Below are positions 10,925 through 20,216 of a DNA stretch of 64,000 bases, piece after piece. How positions within the stretch are numbered: the stretch's first letter is position 1; each line of letters starts with the position of its first letter. A program made the position numbers and the translations under genes. The notes under the pieces are model-generated. The model had not been told where the DNA came from, did not search any database, and saw nothing but the letters and a program-made list of their open reading frames with translations. The stretch is from Myotis daubentonii. Taxonomy: Eukaryota > Chordata > Mammalia > Chiroptera > Vespertilionidae. The stretch spans positions 67,313,623-67,377,622 of the forward strand of contig NC_081861.1 in NCBI RefSeq assembly GCF_963259705.1. Reading direction: 5' to 3'.

Positions 10925-11195
10925 AGACCATTATAAACTTTTGAACAATAATAGATACAGAGGCAGAGCTGCCTCAAACAGATTGTCAAACTGCAGCGGG
11001 AAGGCCGGGGAGGGTTGGGGGGCAGGACGTAGGGGGGTAAGAGATCAACTAAAGGACTTGTATGCATGCATATAAGCATAACCAATGGACATAAGACACT
11101 GGGTGATAGGGGAGGCTAGGGGACTGTCTAGGGAGGGGGGATAAAATGGATACATATGTAATACCCTTTGTAATACTTTAAGCAATAAAAAAAAA

Positions 11196-11210
11196 TAAAG
11201 TATGACAATT
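11196..11210 (+). repeat. Target-site duplication, right copy
   Basis: Exact repeat of 4036-4050, immediately after the L1 A-rich tail. Confidence 0.95.
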
Positions 11211-11375
11211 CTTAGAAAAAATGTAAGGTGCAATTTTGACAGGGATTGAGCTGGATCTGTCGATCAATTTGCATATTATTGCAATCTTACCAATATTAAA
11301 TATTTATTATATTTCTATAGTATATGTTTCTGTTCATTTAGACCATTTTATTTTTATTTTATTTTATTTTTTAAA
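11211..11375 (-). mobile_element. Old L1 ORF2 fragment, host of the full-length L1 (right part)
   Basis: Continues the reverse-complement L1 text that breaks at 4050 ('GACAGGGATTGAGCTGGATC' is the antisense of a conserved ORF2 stretch). It ends in T-rich sequence at about 11340-11375, next to the tail of a HAL1. Confidence 0.65.
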
Positions 11376-11727
11376 ACGTGTGGTATTTTTATTGAGTTTT
11401 TAAAAATATTGTTGAGAGTATTACAGATGTCCCTCCCCATTATTTTTCCCCATTGCCCTCCACCTGGTTCCTGCCCCACCCCAGGCCTTCACCACCATAT
11501 TGTCTGTGTTCATAGGTAATGCATATAAGACATTTGGTTAATCTCTTCCTTTCCCCCCATTATGCCTTCCCTCTGAGATTCATCAGTCTATTCCATGTTT
11601 CCATGCCTCTGGTTCTGGTATAGCCATCAGTTTATTTTGTTCATTAGGTTCCTTGTTCATTTATTTTGATTTTTAGATTTAATTGTTGATAAATATGTGT
11701 TTATTGCCATTTTATTGTTCACATTTT

Positions 11728-11840
11728 CTCCTCCTCCTCTTCCTCCTCCTCCTCCTCCTCCTCCTCCTCCTCCTCCTCCTCCTCCTCCTCCTCCTCCTCC
11801 TTCTTCTTCTTTTTCTTCTTCTTCTTCTTCCTCTTCCTCT
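11728..11840 (+). repeat. (TCC)n/(TTC)n microsatellite
   Basis: About 110 bases of nearly pure TCC repeats degrading to TTC. It creates long low-complexity poly-Pro/Ser and poly-Glu open frames that are not genes. It probably expanded from a pyrimidine-rich part of the HAL1 3' UTR, since other HAL1 copies have a short GAAGAAGAAAA-like tract at this place. Confidence 0.95.
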
Positions 11841-11864
11841 CAGTCTTTTTTTTTCTTCTTAATA

Positions 11865-12068
11865 TATTCCATTGATTTTTTACAGAGAGGAAGGGAGAGA
11901 GATAGAGAGTTAGAAACATCGATGAGAGAGAAACATCAATCAGCTGCCTCCTGCACACCTCCCACTGGGGATGTGCCCGCAACCAAGGAACATGCCCTTG
12001 ACCGGAACCGAAGCCGGGACCTTTCAGTCTGCAGGCCGACGCTCTATCCACTGAGTCAAACCGGTCAG
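11865..12068 (-). mobile_element. VES SINE
   Basis: The minus-strand tRNA-like head ('CCGGTTTGACTCAGTGGATA', then a B-box region about 12000-12020) is followed by the VES body and a T/A-rich tail. The internal Pol III promoter boxes are recognisable. It lies inside the HAL1 3' region. Confidence 0.9.
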
Positions 12069-12199
12069 GCTCTTCTCAATCTTCTTAAAGAATACCTTTC
12101 AACATTTCATGTAATCCTGGTAAGGTGGTGATGAAATTTTTATCTTTTTCTTTTCTGTGAAACTCTTTGTTTTGTTTTGATTTGATTTTGTTTTGTTAA

Positions 12200-12440
12200 T
12201 CCTCACCTGAGGATATTTTTTCATTGATTGTTTTATAGGGAGAGTGGAAGGGAGAGAGAAAGACAGAGAGAAACATCAACATGAGAGAAACACATCAATT
12301 GGTTGCCTCCTGCATGAACCCTGGCCAGGACTCGGGCCATGCAGTAGCTTGAAATCAAGGTACTTGCCCTTGACCAGAATTGAACCTAGGACCCTTCGGT
12401 CTGCAAGCCAATGCACTATCCACTGAGCAAAACCAGCAAG
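12200..12440 (-). mobile_element. VES SINE (variant with 'CCTGAGGATATTTTTTC' tail)
   Basis: Minus-strand tRNA-like head with A-box-like 'TTGCTCAGTGGATA' and B-box-like 'GGTTCAATTCTGG'. The tail side has a 'TCCTCACCTGAGGA' palindrome seen also at 37850 and 38400, marking a VES subfamily. Confidence 0.85.
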
Positions 12441-12830
12441 AGAAATCTGTGAAGTTCTTTATCTGACCTTCCATTCTAAATGATAGGTTTGTTGGGTAGA
12501 GTATTCTTGGTTGTATTCTTGCTTTTCATCACTTTGAATATTTCTTGCCATTCCAAATCCATTGATTTGATTCTTGGAATCCTCTACTCTAATGTTGAAC
12601 TTCAGAAAATTATTCTTTATTTCAGTTACTATATACTTAATTTCTGACTGGTTCATTTTCATGTCTTTAAAATTCTCACTAAAATTCTTGTAAGTCTTAC
12701 TAAGTACCTTGATGCTCTCTCTGAGTCCCTTGAAGCTCTCATTTAGATCCTTGATCAACCTTATAACTATTATTTTAAACTCTGTATCTAGTAGTTTGCT
12801 TGCTTCTATTTCTTTCATTTGTGAAATGCT
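12441..12830 (-). pseudogene. HAL1 ORF1 remnant
   Basis: About 119 open codons on the minus strand with the L1/HAL1 ORF1 N-terminal pattern ('LDTEFKIIVIRLIKDL', then coiled-coil-like 'KNFSENFKDMKMNQSEIK'). It homologises with 15645-16328 and 47985-48297. The C-terminal part is lost downstream, where a VES is inserted. In the intact protein this segment forms the trimerising coiled coil. Confidence 0.75.
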
Positions 12831-14252
12831 TATTTATCTCCACATTTTGGCATTTCCCTGTGTTTGTTTCTATGTATTAGGTGGAGCTGCTATGTATCCT
12901 GGAATTGGTAGAGAAGCTTTCTGTATTAGGTGCCTTGTAGGGCCCAGTGGCTCAGGCTCTCAAGCCACCTGAGCTGGGCACTCTAAGTATGCCCCTGTGT
13001 GGGCTGTGTTCACAATCTTCTTGTAGTTGAGTCTTAATTGCTGTTGGTGTCATTGGGAGGAGTTGACCTCCAGACCAATTGGCTGTGAGGACCAGCTGCA
13101 ACTACAGTGGAAGAACAGCTGTGCAAGAGACATCCATATGAAGTGGGGCTTTGGTGCTCAGTGAGTCTTCCCCTTGAGTGTGTCACTTGTGGATATGTAA
13201 AGTTGTAATCTAGTATGGGTTGAAGGTGTACACTGGGTGCACTGACTCTGGGACATCCTGTGTGCTGCAAAGTCAGCCACTGCCTGGACTACCTGGCATG
13301 AGCTACATAGATATTTGCAAATGAGTGCTACTTGTTTTGGGCTTGGAAGTGCCCAGGAAAGGCCAAGCTGTGCAACAAGGCGTGCTACTGCTAGTGCCAG
13401 GTCTGGGTCTTCTTATTGAGTGGAATGGGGTATGCTGATGCCTGCTGCTACTTGTTTGAGAGATTTTAGCAAAGTCTGAAGCCTGAGCCATGACAGGCCA
13501 TTCATATGGAAAAGATACTGCAAACAGCTTGGGTGGGGCTGGAAATTGAATGGGGCGGGTTTCAGGAAATCACCGGGGTGGAGGAAATAGTGTGGGCCAC
13601 ACTGATGGAAATTCAGATATAGCTGCTGGTCAGACCTACAACAGGTGTGATCCCAGCACAGGAACAATGACTCCTGTCAGCACTGCCCCTCCATCTGGGA
13701 GAAAGGCACTCCTGAATTCCTTCCAGGATACCAGACAATCCAGTTCCTCCCCAGAGGTCCCTGGTTCCCCCAGTGCACTGGTTCAGAGCTGGAGCTCATA
13801 GAGAATGGGACCATATTGGTTCATGCACTGGCACTTTAAGAGGAACTGTCTAAGTCTCTAGCAGCCTCCATGTCACCCAACCACAATCCCTGCTGATTTT
13901 TACAGCACAAAGTTATGGGGACTTCTCTTTCTAGCTCTGGAATGATGGACTGGGTGTCTGGTGTGGGATTGGGCCCCGCTGTTTCTCACTAAAGGCTCCC
14001 ACAGCAGAGTTATCCCTCCTGATTAAAAACATACCACACATGGTTGTCAGACCAGCTCATTCCACACCTCCAACCCTCCTACCAGTCTCAAAGCACTTTC
14101 TTCTTTAAATCTCTAGTTGTAGAACTTCCATTCAACCAGATTTTTAGGCAGTTCTGATTGATGGTTCCTCTTTATTTTAGTTGTAATTTTTATGTGGTGG
14201 TGGGAGTTGGCAAGTACCAGTGTTTACCTACACTGTCATCTTGGTTCTCCTA

Positions 14253-14363
14253 TCTCTAATAGGAGTCTGGGTCTTGCTTCTGAATTCTTTCTTAGCCAGA
14301 ACCCAAGTACCAAGGTTGCTGAACCCAGGTCCTCACACCTGGTACCATCCTGATGGCTTTTTG

Positions 14364-14370
<7 letters not shown>
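14253..14370 (+). other. Unclassified segment with (AC)n/A-rich tail
   Basis: About 120 bases ('GGAGTCTGGGTCTTGCTTCT' onward) followed by (AC)n and A24. The tail suggests a retroposed fragment in plus orientation, but I do not recognise the body. It sits exactly between a minus HAL1 5' end and the RPIA pseudogene. Confidence 0.4.
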
Positions 14371-14416
<46 letters not shown>

Positions 14417-14418
14417 AA
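14371..14418 (+). repeat. (AC)n(A)n tract
   Basis: About 13 AC units followed by about 24 A. Low complexity; the open frames across it are artefacts. Confidence 0.95.
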
Positions 14419-14454
14419 CACTAATGGGCAGGTGAGAAAGAGTAAACATGCACA

Positions 14455-14910
14455 TGACCCAGGTCAGCTATACTCTGGATGCTCACAATTCTGTACATAC
14501 TGAGTAAAGCTGCACCAAACTGTAATTTTCTGGGAATACTGGAAGGAAGTGGGAACACAAAGGAGGTTCAGGTCCCCTTCTTCACTCCTTCTGCTATCTG
14601 CTGCACAGTATAGACCATTGTAGAATCACTTCCAATTCCAAGCACTTGGTTATTCTCAATATAGCAAATTACATAAGCTTCTGTCCAGCTGAGTCCACGT
14701 TTTGCATAAGCTTGCCTCAGAGAATTCTCATGTTATTCTCCACTACCTGAATGGCCCACAAGCTACTTGGACTCCTCAGCCTTGGACATAGTAGAAGGGG
14801 CCAGAAAGATGCTGTCAGCTTGCCTGCTGCCAGAACTTGAGGGAGGCTTTCTCAAAGAGGTGCTTGCAGCATTCATTGTTACTGCACGGGGATGAGGGTC
14901 ATAGAGACTC
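14455..14910 (-). pseudogene. RPIA: Processed pseudogene fragment of ribose-5-phosphate isomerase A
   Basis: On the minus strand 'SIFLAPSTMSKAEESK' (about 14825-14765) matches the known junction of the RPIA N-terminal extension and catalytic domain. It is followed by 'NNQVLGIGSDSTMVYTVQQI' (about 14655-14595; intact enzymes read GSGST here), the nucleotide equivalent of the 'CIPTSFQ' segment with a frameshift, and a last recognisable 'HPE' near 14485. RPIA interconverts ribose-5-phosphate and ribulose-5-phosphate in the pentose phosphate pathway. Several exons' worth of coding sequence is contiguous, so this is a retrocopy. It has stops, frameshifts, a changed substrate-loop glycine and no 3' half. 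An extra 72 nt (about 14653-14724), flanked by 'ATTCT' repeats, interrupts it after the VEN(N/H)(M/V) position. It is non-functional. Confidence 0.85.
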
Positions 14911-14984
14911 AGGGACATACCAGGGGAGGGCCCACAGCAATCATTGCTGTTTGCATTGTCCCGTGCCTCCCTGAGACCATGCCC

Positions 14985-16850
14985 CACCCAATTTACAACC
15001 CCACCCAAGCTGTGTGCAGAGGCTTTTGCATACTGAAGGCCTGGCCTTTCTCTACCTAAAAACCTGTCAAACTGCAGCTGGATCAGAGAAACCCAAAGCT
15101 TCCAAAAGAAGGCCTAAGGCTCCTCAGCAGCCTGCATTACTTCACAGCTGCACCTCATCTGGGCACCTCCAAAACCCAAACAAAGAGGAGGAATCTGCAG
15201 ATCTCTCTGTAGCTCCTGCTGGGTGGCCTCAAGCAGTAGGTAACTTTGCACTCCCTTGGAGATCCAAGAGCCAGTGTACTCAGTGGTAAGAGTGAGACCA
15301 TCCAGATTACAACTCTTCACTTCCATAAGAGAGAAACTCAGGGGGCAGACTCAGTGAGTGCCAAAGCCCCACTGAAGCAAGTCCTGCCCCATAAGAGTGT
15401 CTCCAGCACAGCAGTTCTCCCATTGTAGACACAACTGGTCCTCACAGACAATTGACCTGGAGGTCAATTCCTCCCAATGATACCAACAGCAAATCAAGGC
15501 TCAACTAAAACATGACTGTGCACAGAGCCGACAAAGAGATGCACCACGAGTGTCCACCTCAGGTAATTAGGGAGGCTGAGCCACTGGGCCCTATAGGACA
15601 CCTAACACACAAAGCCACTCTATCAACACAGGGAAGCAGCCAAAATGGAGAGACAAAGAAACAGCTCACAAATGAAAGAAATGGAGGAAAACAAACTACT
15701 GGATATAGAGTTCAAAACCACAGTTATAAGGTTACACAAGAACCTTCTAGAAGCCTCTGAGAAATATAGTGAGACCCTCAAGGATATGAAAAAGGACCAA
15801 CTAGAAATAAAGCATACACTGACTGAAATAAAAAATAATATACAGAGATCCAATAGCAAACTAGGGGATCCCAAGAATCCAGTCAAAGATTTGAAATACA
15901 AAGAAGCAAAAAACACCCAACTGGAAAAGAAAAAGGAAAATAGAATACAAAAATATGACGATAATGCAAGGATCCTCTGGGATAACTTTAAACGTATCAA
16001 CATCCGAATTATGGGGGTGCCAGAAGAAGACAAAGAGCAAGATATTGAAAACCTATTTGAAGAAATAATGACAGAAAACTTCCCCTACCTGGTGAAAGAC
16101 TCACAAGTCCAGGAAGTGCAGAGTACCCCAAACAAAAGGAATCCAAAGAGGACCACACCAAGACACATCATAATTAAAATGCCAAGGGCAAAAGACAAAG
16201 AGAGAATCTTAAAAGCAGCAAGAGAAAAACAGTTAGTTACCTACAAGGGGGTACCCATACAACTGTCAGCTGATTTCTCAACAGAAACTATGCAGGCCAG
16301 AGGGAGTGGCAAGAAATGTTCAAAGTGATGAATAGCAAGAACCTACAACCAAGATTACTCTACCCAGCAAAGCTATCATTTAGAATTGAAGGTCAGATAA
16401 AGAGCTTCACAGACAAGAAAAAGCTAAAGGAGTTCATCACCACCAAACCAGTATTATATGAAATGCTGAAGGGTATACTTTAAGAAGAGGAGGAAGAAGA
16501 AAAAGGTAAAGATAAAAATTATGAACAACAAAGTGACAACAAATACATATCTATTAACAAGTGATTCTAAAAATTAAGTGAATTAATAATCTGATGAACA
16601 GAATAAACTGGTGAATAGAAACGAAACAGGGGCATATTAATTGAGTGGACTGACAATTCTCAGGGGGATGGGAGTGTGGGGGGTGCGGGAAGAGACTCGA
16701 CAAAAATCGTACACCTATGGACAAGGACAGTGGGGGTACAGTAAAGGCAGGGGATGGGGAGGGAACTGAGTGGAGGGGAGCTATGTGGGGAAAAAAGAGG
16801 AATAACTGTAATAATCTGAACAAACAATAAATATTTATTTTTAAAAAACA
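14985..16850 (+). mobile_element. HAL1 element, 5'-truncated
   Basis: From 'CCCACCCAAGCTGTGTGCAG' the sequence follows the HAL1 5' UTR (same text, opposite strand, at about 13545 downward), then ORF1 (15645 to about 16481), then directly the HAL1 3' UTR with G-rich motifs ('GTGGAGGGGAGCTATG') and 'AATAATCTGAACAA..AATAAA' at 16810-16835. No ORF2. The left boundary is approximate. Confidence 0.85.
15645..16481 (+). pseudogene. HAL1 ORF1 (L1-ORF1-like RNA-binding protein), one frameshift
   Basis: Starts at the ATG in 'AAAATGGAGAGACAAAG' and is open for 227 codons, then shifts near 16300 ('GCCAGAGGGAGTGG', one base short compared with 61398-61412). The frame resumes to 'LYEMLKGIL' and stops at about 16481, giving about 279 residues. 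A basic start and coiled coil (residues ~15-100) precede the RRM-like 'NIRIMGVPEEDK' and 'RHIIIKMPRAKDKERILKAA'. It should bind its own RNA and borrow L1 ORF2p for reverse transcription (inference from HAL1 biology). Only one lesion is seen, so the copy is fairly young. Confidence 0.85.
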
Positions 16851-16885
16851 AACCCAAAATATTTAAAATAATATTTTTAAAAGTT

Positions 16886-17112
16886 GGGAATGGCCCAGAT
16901 GGTATGGCTCAGGGGTTGAGCATCGACCTATGAACCAGGAGATCACAGTTTAATTCCCAGTCAGGGCACATACCCGGGTTGGGGAGCTCAATCCCTAGTG
17001 TGTGGCATGTGGGAGGCAGCTACCGATCAATGATTATCTCTCATCATTGATGTTTCTATCTCGCTCTCCCTCTCCTTTCCTCTCTGAAATCAATAAAAAT
17101 GTATTTTTTAAA
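16886..17112 (+). mobile_element. VES SINE
   Basis: Plus-strand head 'GTATGGCTCAGGGGTTGAGC' (A box) and 'GTTTAATTCCCAGTCAGGGC' (B-box region), then the VES body 'ATCATTGATGTTTCTATCTC' and 'CAATAAAAATGTATTTTTT' tail. Confidence 0.9.
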
Positions 17113-17500
17113 AATTTGGGATCTCACACTTACAGATGTCAACACTTCATGCAAAGCCACAATACCTAATGTGGTACTGGCATAAATATAGATATATAGG
17201 TGAATGGAATAGAACTGATCATCCAGAAACAAACTATACATGTATGGTAATATTTTAAAATTTATCTTTATTGTTGAAAGCATCACAGATGTCCCTTTTT
17301 TTTTCCCAGTGACCACTCTCCACCCTGCCCCCACTCTCCCCCAGGCCTTCACCACATTACTGTCTGTGTCCATGGGTTATGCATATATGCTTATAATTTC
17401 TTTGATGAGATTGATTTTTGATAAGATGGAAATCCCACTCAATTAAAAAGAATAATAGTGTTTTCCAAACCATGGTGCTGGGACAACTGGATCTTCTCAA
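17113..17500 (+). mobile_element. Old L1 ORF2 fragment, interrupted
   Basis: Plus-strand L1 ORF2 text ('GTGGTACTGGCATAAATATA' at about 17172). A minus-strand L1/HAL1 3' UTR piece ('TTTATCTTTATTGTTGAAAG' start) interrupts it at about 17256-17403, and it resumes as 'ATTTTTGATAAGATGG' and 'GGTGCTGGGACAACTGG'. Confidence 0.7.
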
Positions 17501-17920
17501 AAAAAAAAGAATTTATTTGAGATGGTCCCATTCATTTATTTTTGCTTTTAGTTTCCTTGCCTTTAGGGTCAAATTCATAAAATCCTCTCTAAGACCAAGG
17601 TTTATAGCTTAGTCGCGACCCCTGAAAATACATCCTGCATATCAGATATTTACATTACGATTCATAACAGTAGCAAAATTACAATTATGAAGTAGCAATG
17701 AAAATAATTTTATGGTTTGGGTCACCACAACACGAGGAACTGTATTAAAGGGTCGCAGCATTAGGAAGGTTGAGAACCATTAGTATCTATGTTTTCTTCT
17801 ATGTAATTTATTTCAGGTCTTACATTTAGGTCTTTGATTCATTTTGAGTTATTTTTTATATGGGTCTGTACAATATTCTAGTTTCAGTTTTTTGTATGTG
17901 GCTTTCCAAATTGGGAAGGG
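17501..17920 (-). mobile_element. Old L1 fragment, minus orientation, split by a SPIN element
   Basis: 'CCTTTAGGGTCAAATTCATA' and, beyond the SPIN copy, 'TTCAGGTCTTACATTTAGGT' are antisense L1 ORF2. The switch from plus L1 at 17500 suggests a 5'-inverted L1 insertion or two abutting L1s. Confidence 0.65.
17607..17782 (-). mobile_element. SPIN-type hAT element (non-autonomous, internally deleted)
   Basis: The right end is 'AAGGTTGAGAACCATTA', preceded by 'TTAAAGGGTCGCAGCATTAG', 'GGGTCACCACAACACGAGGA' and 'TACATTACGATTCATAACAG'. The left keeps only 'GTCGCGACCCC' of its terminal repeat. This text is the SPIN (Space Invaders, OposCharlie3-related) non-autonomous family, known from Myotis and patchily from other tetrapods. 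A block between the left end and 'GAAAATACATCCTGCATATC' is missing. No transposase frame is present. Confidence 0.85.
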
Positions 17921-18298
17921 GTGTCAGGATAGTAAAGGGTAAAGGGGATCAGATATATGGTGACGGAAGATTTGACTTTGAGTGTTGGGCACAATAGAGA
18001 TGATGTATGTGAAACATATAATTTTTTTAAAGATATTTTATTGATTTTTTACAGAGAGGAAGGGAGAGGGATAGAGAGCCAGAAACACCAATGAGAGAGG
18101 AACATCAATCAGCTGCCTCTTGCACACCCCCTACTGAGGATGTGCCTGCAACCAAGGTACATGCCTTTGACTGGAATCAAACCCGGGACCCTTCAGTCTG
18201 CAGGCCGACGCTCTATCCACTGCGCCAAACTAGTTAGGGCACCTATGTAATTTTATTAACCAATCTCACCCCAATAAATTTAATAAAAATAAAATACA
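17921..18298 (+). mobile_element. L1 3' UTR split by a VES SINE
   Basis: 'AGTAAAGGGTAAAGGGGATC' to 'GAAACATATAATTTT', then after the SINE 'CCTATGTAATTTTATTAACC' and 'CACCCCAATAAATTTAATAA'. The same old L1 3' UTR is seen at 29730-29826 and 32731-32760. Confidence 0.8.
18028..18243 (-). mobile_element. VES SINE
   Basis: Minus-strand 'CTAACTAGTTTGGCGCAGTG'-type head, B box 'GGGTTTGATTCCAGTC', VES body and T-rich tail. It is flanked by imperfect copies of 'ACCTATGTAATTTT' from the host L1. Confidence 0.9.
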
Positions 18299-18324
18299 GA
18301 ATGTATTTTGGAATGTCTATTGGA

Positions 18325-18530
18325 ATGTCTACTTCGCACCTTATACAAAAATTAACTTAAAGTGCACCAAAGACCTAAATTTAAAGGTTTACACTATAAA
18401 ATTTTCATAAGAAAGCTAAGGAGGAAATTTTTGTCACCTTAGATTAGGCAGTGTTTTCTTATATATGATATCTAAAGCATAAGAAAGAAAAATGTTTCAA
18501 AGGACATTATTAAGAAAGAGGCCTTCCTCT
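18325..18530 (+). mobile_element. Old L1 ORF2 fragment
   Basis: 'ACCTTATACAAAAATTAACT' and 'GACCTAAATTTAAAGGTTTA' are diverged L1 ORF2 text. It probably belongs to the same old L1 that continues at 20390-20720. Confidence 0.6.
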
Positions 18531-18971
18531 AAAGAATACAAACAACCATGTGGTAAAAATAGCTATTATTGTTTCACCAGCCATTTGTATAACCAGCAGC
18601 ATTGACCATGTGACTTCCTGGGTAGAGTCTGGACTATTAGTGACACTCTGGACTATTAGAGCAGGGTGTTGGGTGGTAGTGTTCTAGGTGCCTGTGATGG
18701 AAGGAAGTAGTGCACATATATTTGTTCATTGATGTATATTGGTTCATCGCATGAGTACCTCTTATGCAACAGGCAAATATTGAGGTTGCAATTCTAGTTG
18801 TGGTGAGGAAAACAGCCAGTAAACAAATAAATTGATAGGGCAATAACTTTAGATATTGATAAGTGCTATGAAGAAAATAAAAATAGTACAACAAAAATAA
18901 AAAACAAAGAAAATACATCCCAGAGAAAATAATATTTAAAATTATATATTTGGTAAGTCTAGTATCCAGAA
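18531..18971. other. No gene; old-repeat-like sequence
   Basis: 440 bases without coding signal. 'GTGCTCTAGG'-like and 'GAGTACCTCTTATGCAACAGGC' phrases hint at an old MIR/L2-type repeat at about 18690-18860, but the match is weak. Confidence 0.35.
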
Positions 18972-19411
18972 TCTATACTAATAAAAGGGTAATATGTTTT
19001 TAGACCAGACATCTTCTGGACATCTTTCTGGACAAAGCCATAGTGGCAGGACCAAGGCAGAGACAGTTAGGGGTGGTCAGGTCGGCAAGGGAGAGAAGTT
19101 AGGGTGGTCAGACTGGCAGGGGAGATCAGTTAGACAGTTAGGGGGATCAGGTCAACAGGGGAGAGCAGTTGAGGGCATCAGGCAAGGCAGGCAGAGGCAG
19201 TTAGGGGTGATCAGGCAGGCAGGCAGAGTGGTTAGGGGAAATCAAGCAGGCAAGCAGGTGAGCGGTTAGGAGCCAGCAGTCCTAGATTGTGAGAGGGATG
19301 TCCAACTGCTGGTTTAGGCCTGATCCCGCAGGGGTCCCGGATTGGAGAGTATGCAGGCCGGGCTAAGGGACTCCCACCCCCTTGCATAAATTTCATGCAC
19401 TGGGCCTCTAG
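18972..19411 (+). mobile_element. Helitron, array member 1 (same family as 2029-2509)
   Basis: Begins 'TCTATACTAATAAAAGGG'. It contains degenerate ~40-bp GC-rich units at about 19040-19270 and ends in the 'TGCATAAATTTCATGCA' hairpin and 'CTGGGCCTCTAG'. No ORF of note. Confidence 0.9.
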
Positions 19412-20216
19412 TCCTATATAATAAAAGAGAAAAATGGTAATTGGCATACGACGATACCCTTTTCATTGGCTAATCAGGGCTATATGCAAATTAACTGCCA
19501 ACTAAGATTGGCAGTTAACTGCCAACAAGATGGCGGTTAATTTGCATATGTAGGCACAATGCAGGGAGGCGAAAGGGAAAGCAGGAAGAAGCCCCCTGCC
19601 ACTGACAGTGATTGGAAACCCAGGGGGGAGCTAAGAGCTGGGGGGCAGGGCAAAGGCGCCTTTGCCCTGCCCCCCAGCCATGATTGGAGAATCAGGTGCC
19701 TTTGCCGCCCTGGCCAGTGATAGCAGGAAGTAGGGGTGGAGCCAGCGATGGGAGCTGGGCACGGTCAAAGCTGGCAGTCCCAGGAGCTAGGGGCCCCTTG
19801 CCTGGGCCTAAAGCGGAGCCCACGATCACGGGGCCGCTGCAGCTGTGGGTCCGCGCTGCCAGGGCCGAACGCCTCAGCCAGAGGCATCCTACAGGGGCAG
19901 GGGCGGAGCCCGCGTGATCGCAGCGTCCCCCGCTGCCACTGCAGGTCCCCGCTGCCCGGGCCAGACGCCTAGGCCAGAGGCATCAGGCCTGGGCTGGGGG
20001 CAGAACCAGTGATGGGGGGAAATGAGGGTCCCTTGCCCAGGCCTGACACCTCTGTCAGAGGTGCCAGGTCCGGGCAAGGGGCCGATCCTGCGATTGGAGG
20101 GTGATGGGGGTCAATGCCTGAGGGTTCCCAGTATGTGAGAGGGGGCAGGCTGGGCTGAGGGACACTCCCCCCCCCCGCCCACACCCAGTGCACGAATTCG
20201 TGCACCGGGCCCCTAG
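19412..20216 (+). mobile_element. Helitron, array member 2 (same family as 29827-30902)
   Basis: Begins 'TCCTATATAATAAAAGAG'. It carries one palindrome 'TTGGCAGTTAACTGCCAA' (19510-19527), 'CAAGATGGCGG', octamer-like ATGCAAAT, a GC-rich interior with ~85-bp units, and the terminal hairpin 'GTGCACGAATTCGTGCAC' before 'CCTAG'. It is 805 bp against 1076 bp for its relative. Confidence 0.9.

Larger units (their letters stand above)
4051..11195 (+). mobile_element. Full-length young L1 (LINE-1) retrotransposon
   Basis: 7145 bp, complete from the YY1-type 5' start ('GGGAGAACCAAGATGGCGGC') to the A-rich tail. Order: 5' UTR (4051-6061), ORF1 (6062-7054), 49-nt spacer, ORF2 (7104 to about 10924, one frameshift near 9840), 3' UTR (10925-11195) with AATAAA at 11184. 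A perfect 15-bp target-site duplication brackets it. The intact ORF1, near-intact ORF2 and perfect duplication indicate recent insertion. The same subfamily left truncated copies at 23515-24696, 27625-27716 and probably 53675-53722. In this exact form autonomous movement is not expected, because ORF2 is interrupted after the reverse transcriptase domain. Confidence 0.97.
11380..14250 (-). mobile_element. HAL1 (half-L1) element with two SINE insertions
   Basis: Read on the minus strand it starts 'GGAGAACCAAGATGACAGTG' (14250), has a long 5' UTR to about 12830, an ORF1-only coding part (about 12820-12440 and onward), then directly a 3' UTR ending near 11380. No ORF2 sequence is present, which defines HAL1. 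It carries two VES insertions (about 11865-12068 and 12200-12440) and an expanded (TCC)n tract (about 11728-11840). Length and order match the copies at 47090-49730 and 59804-61935. Confidence 0.85.

Noticed and set aside
11697..12131. Poly-proline/serine frame and antisense poly-glutamate frame
   Set aside because: Both are created by the (TCC)n microsatellite and an inserted VES SINE.
14763..15008. 81-codon minus-strand frame as an intact gene
   Set aside because: Part of it is the RPIA retrocopy N-terminal region, followed by in-frame stops; the rest runs into HAL1 5' UTR.
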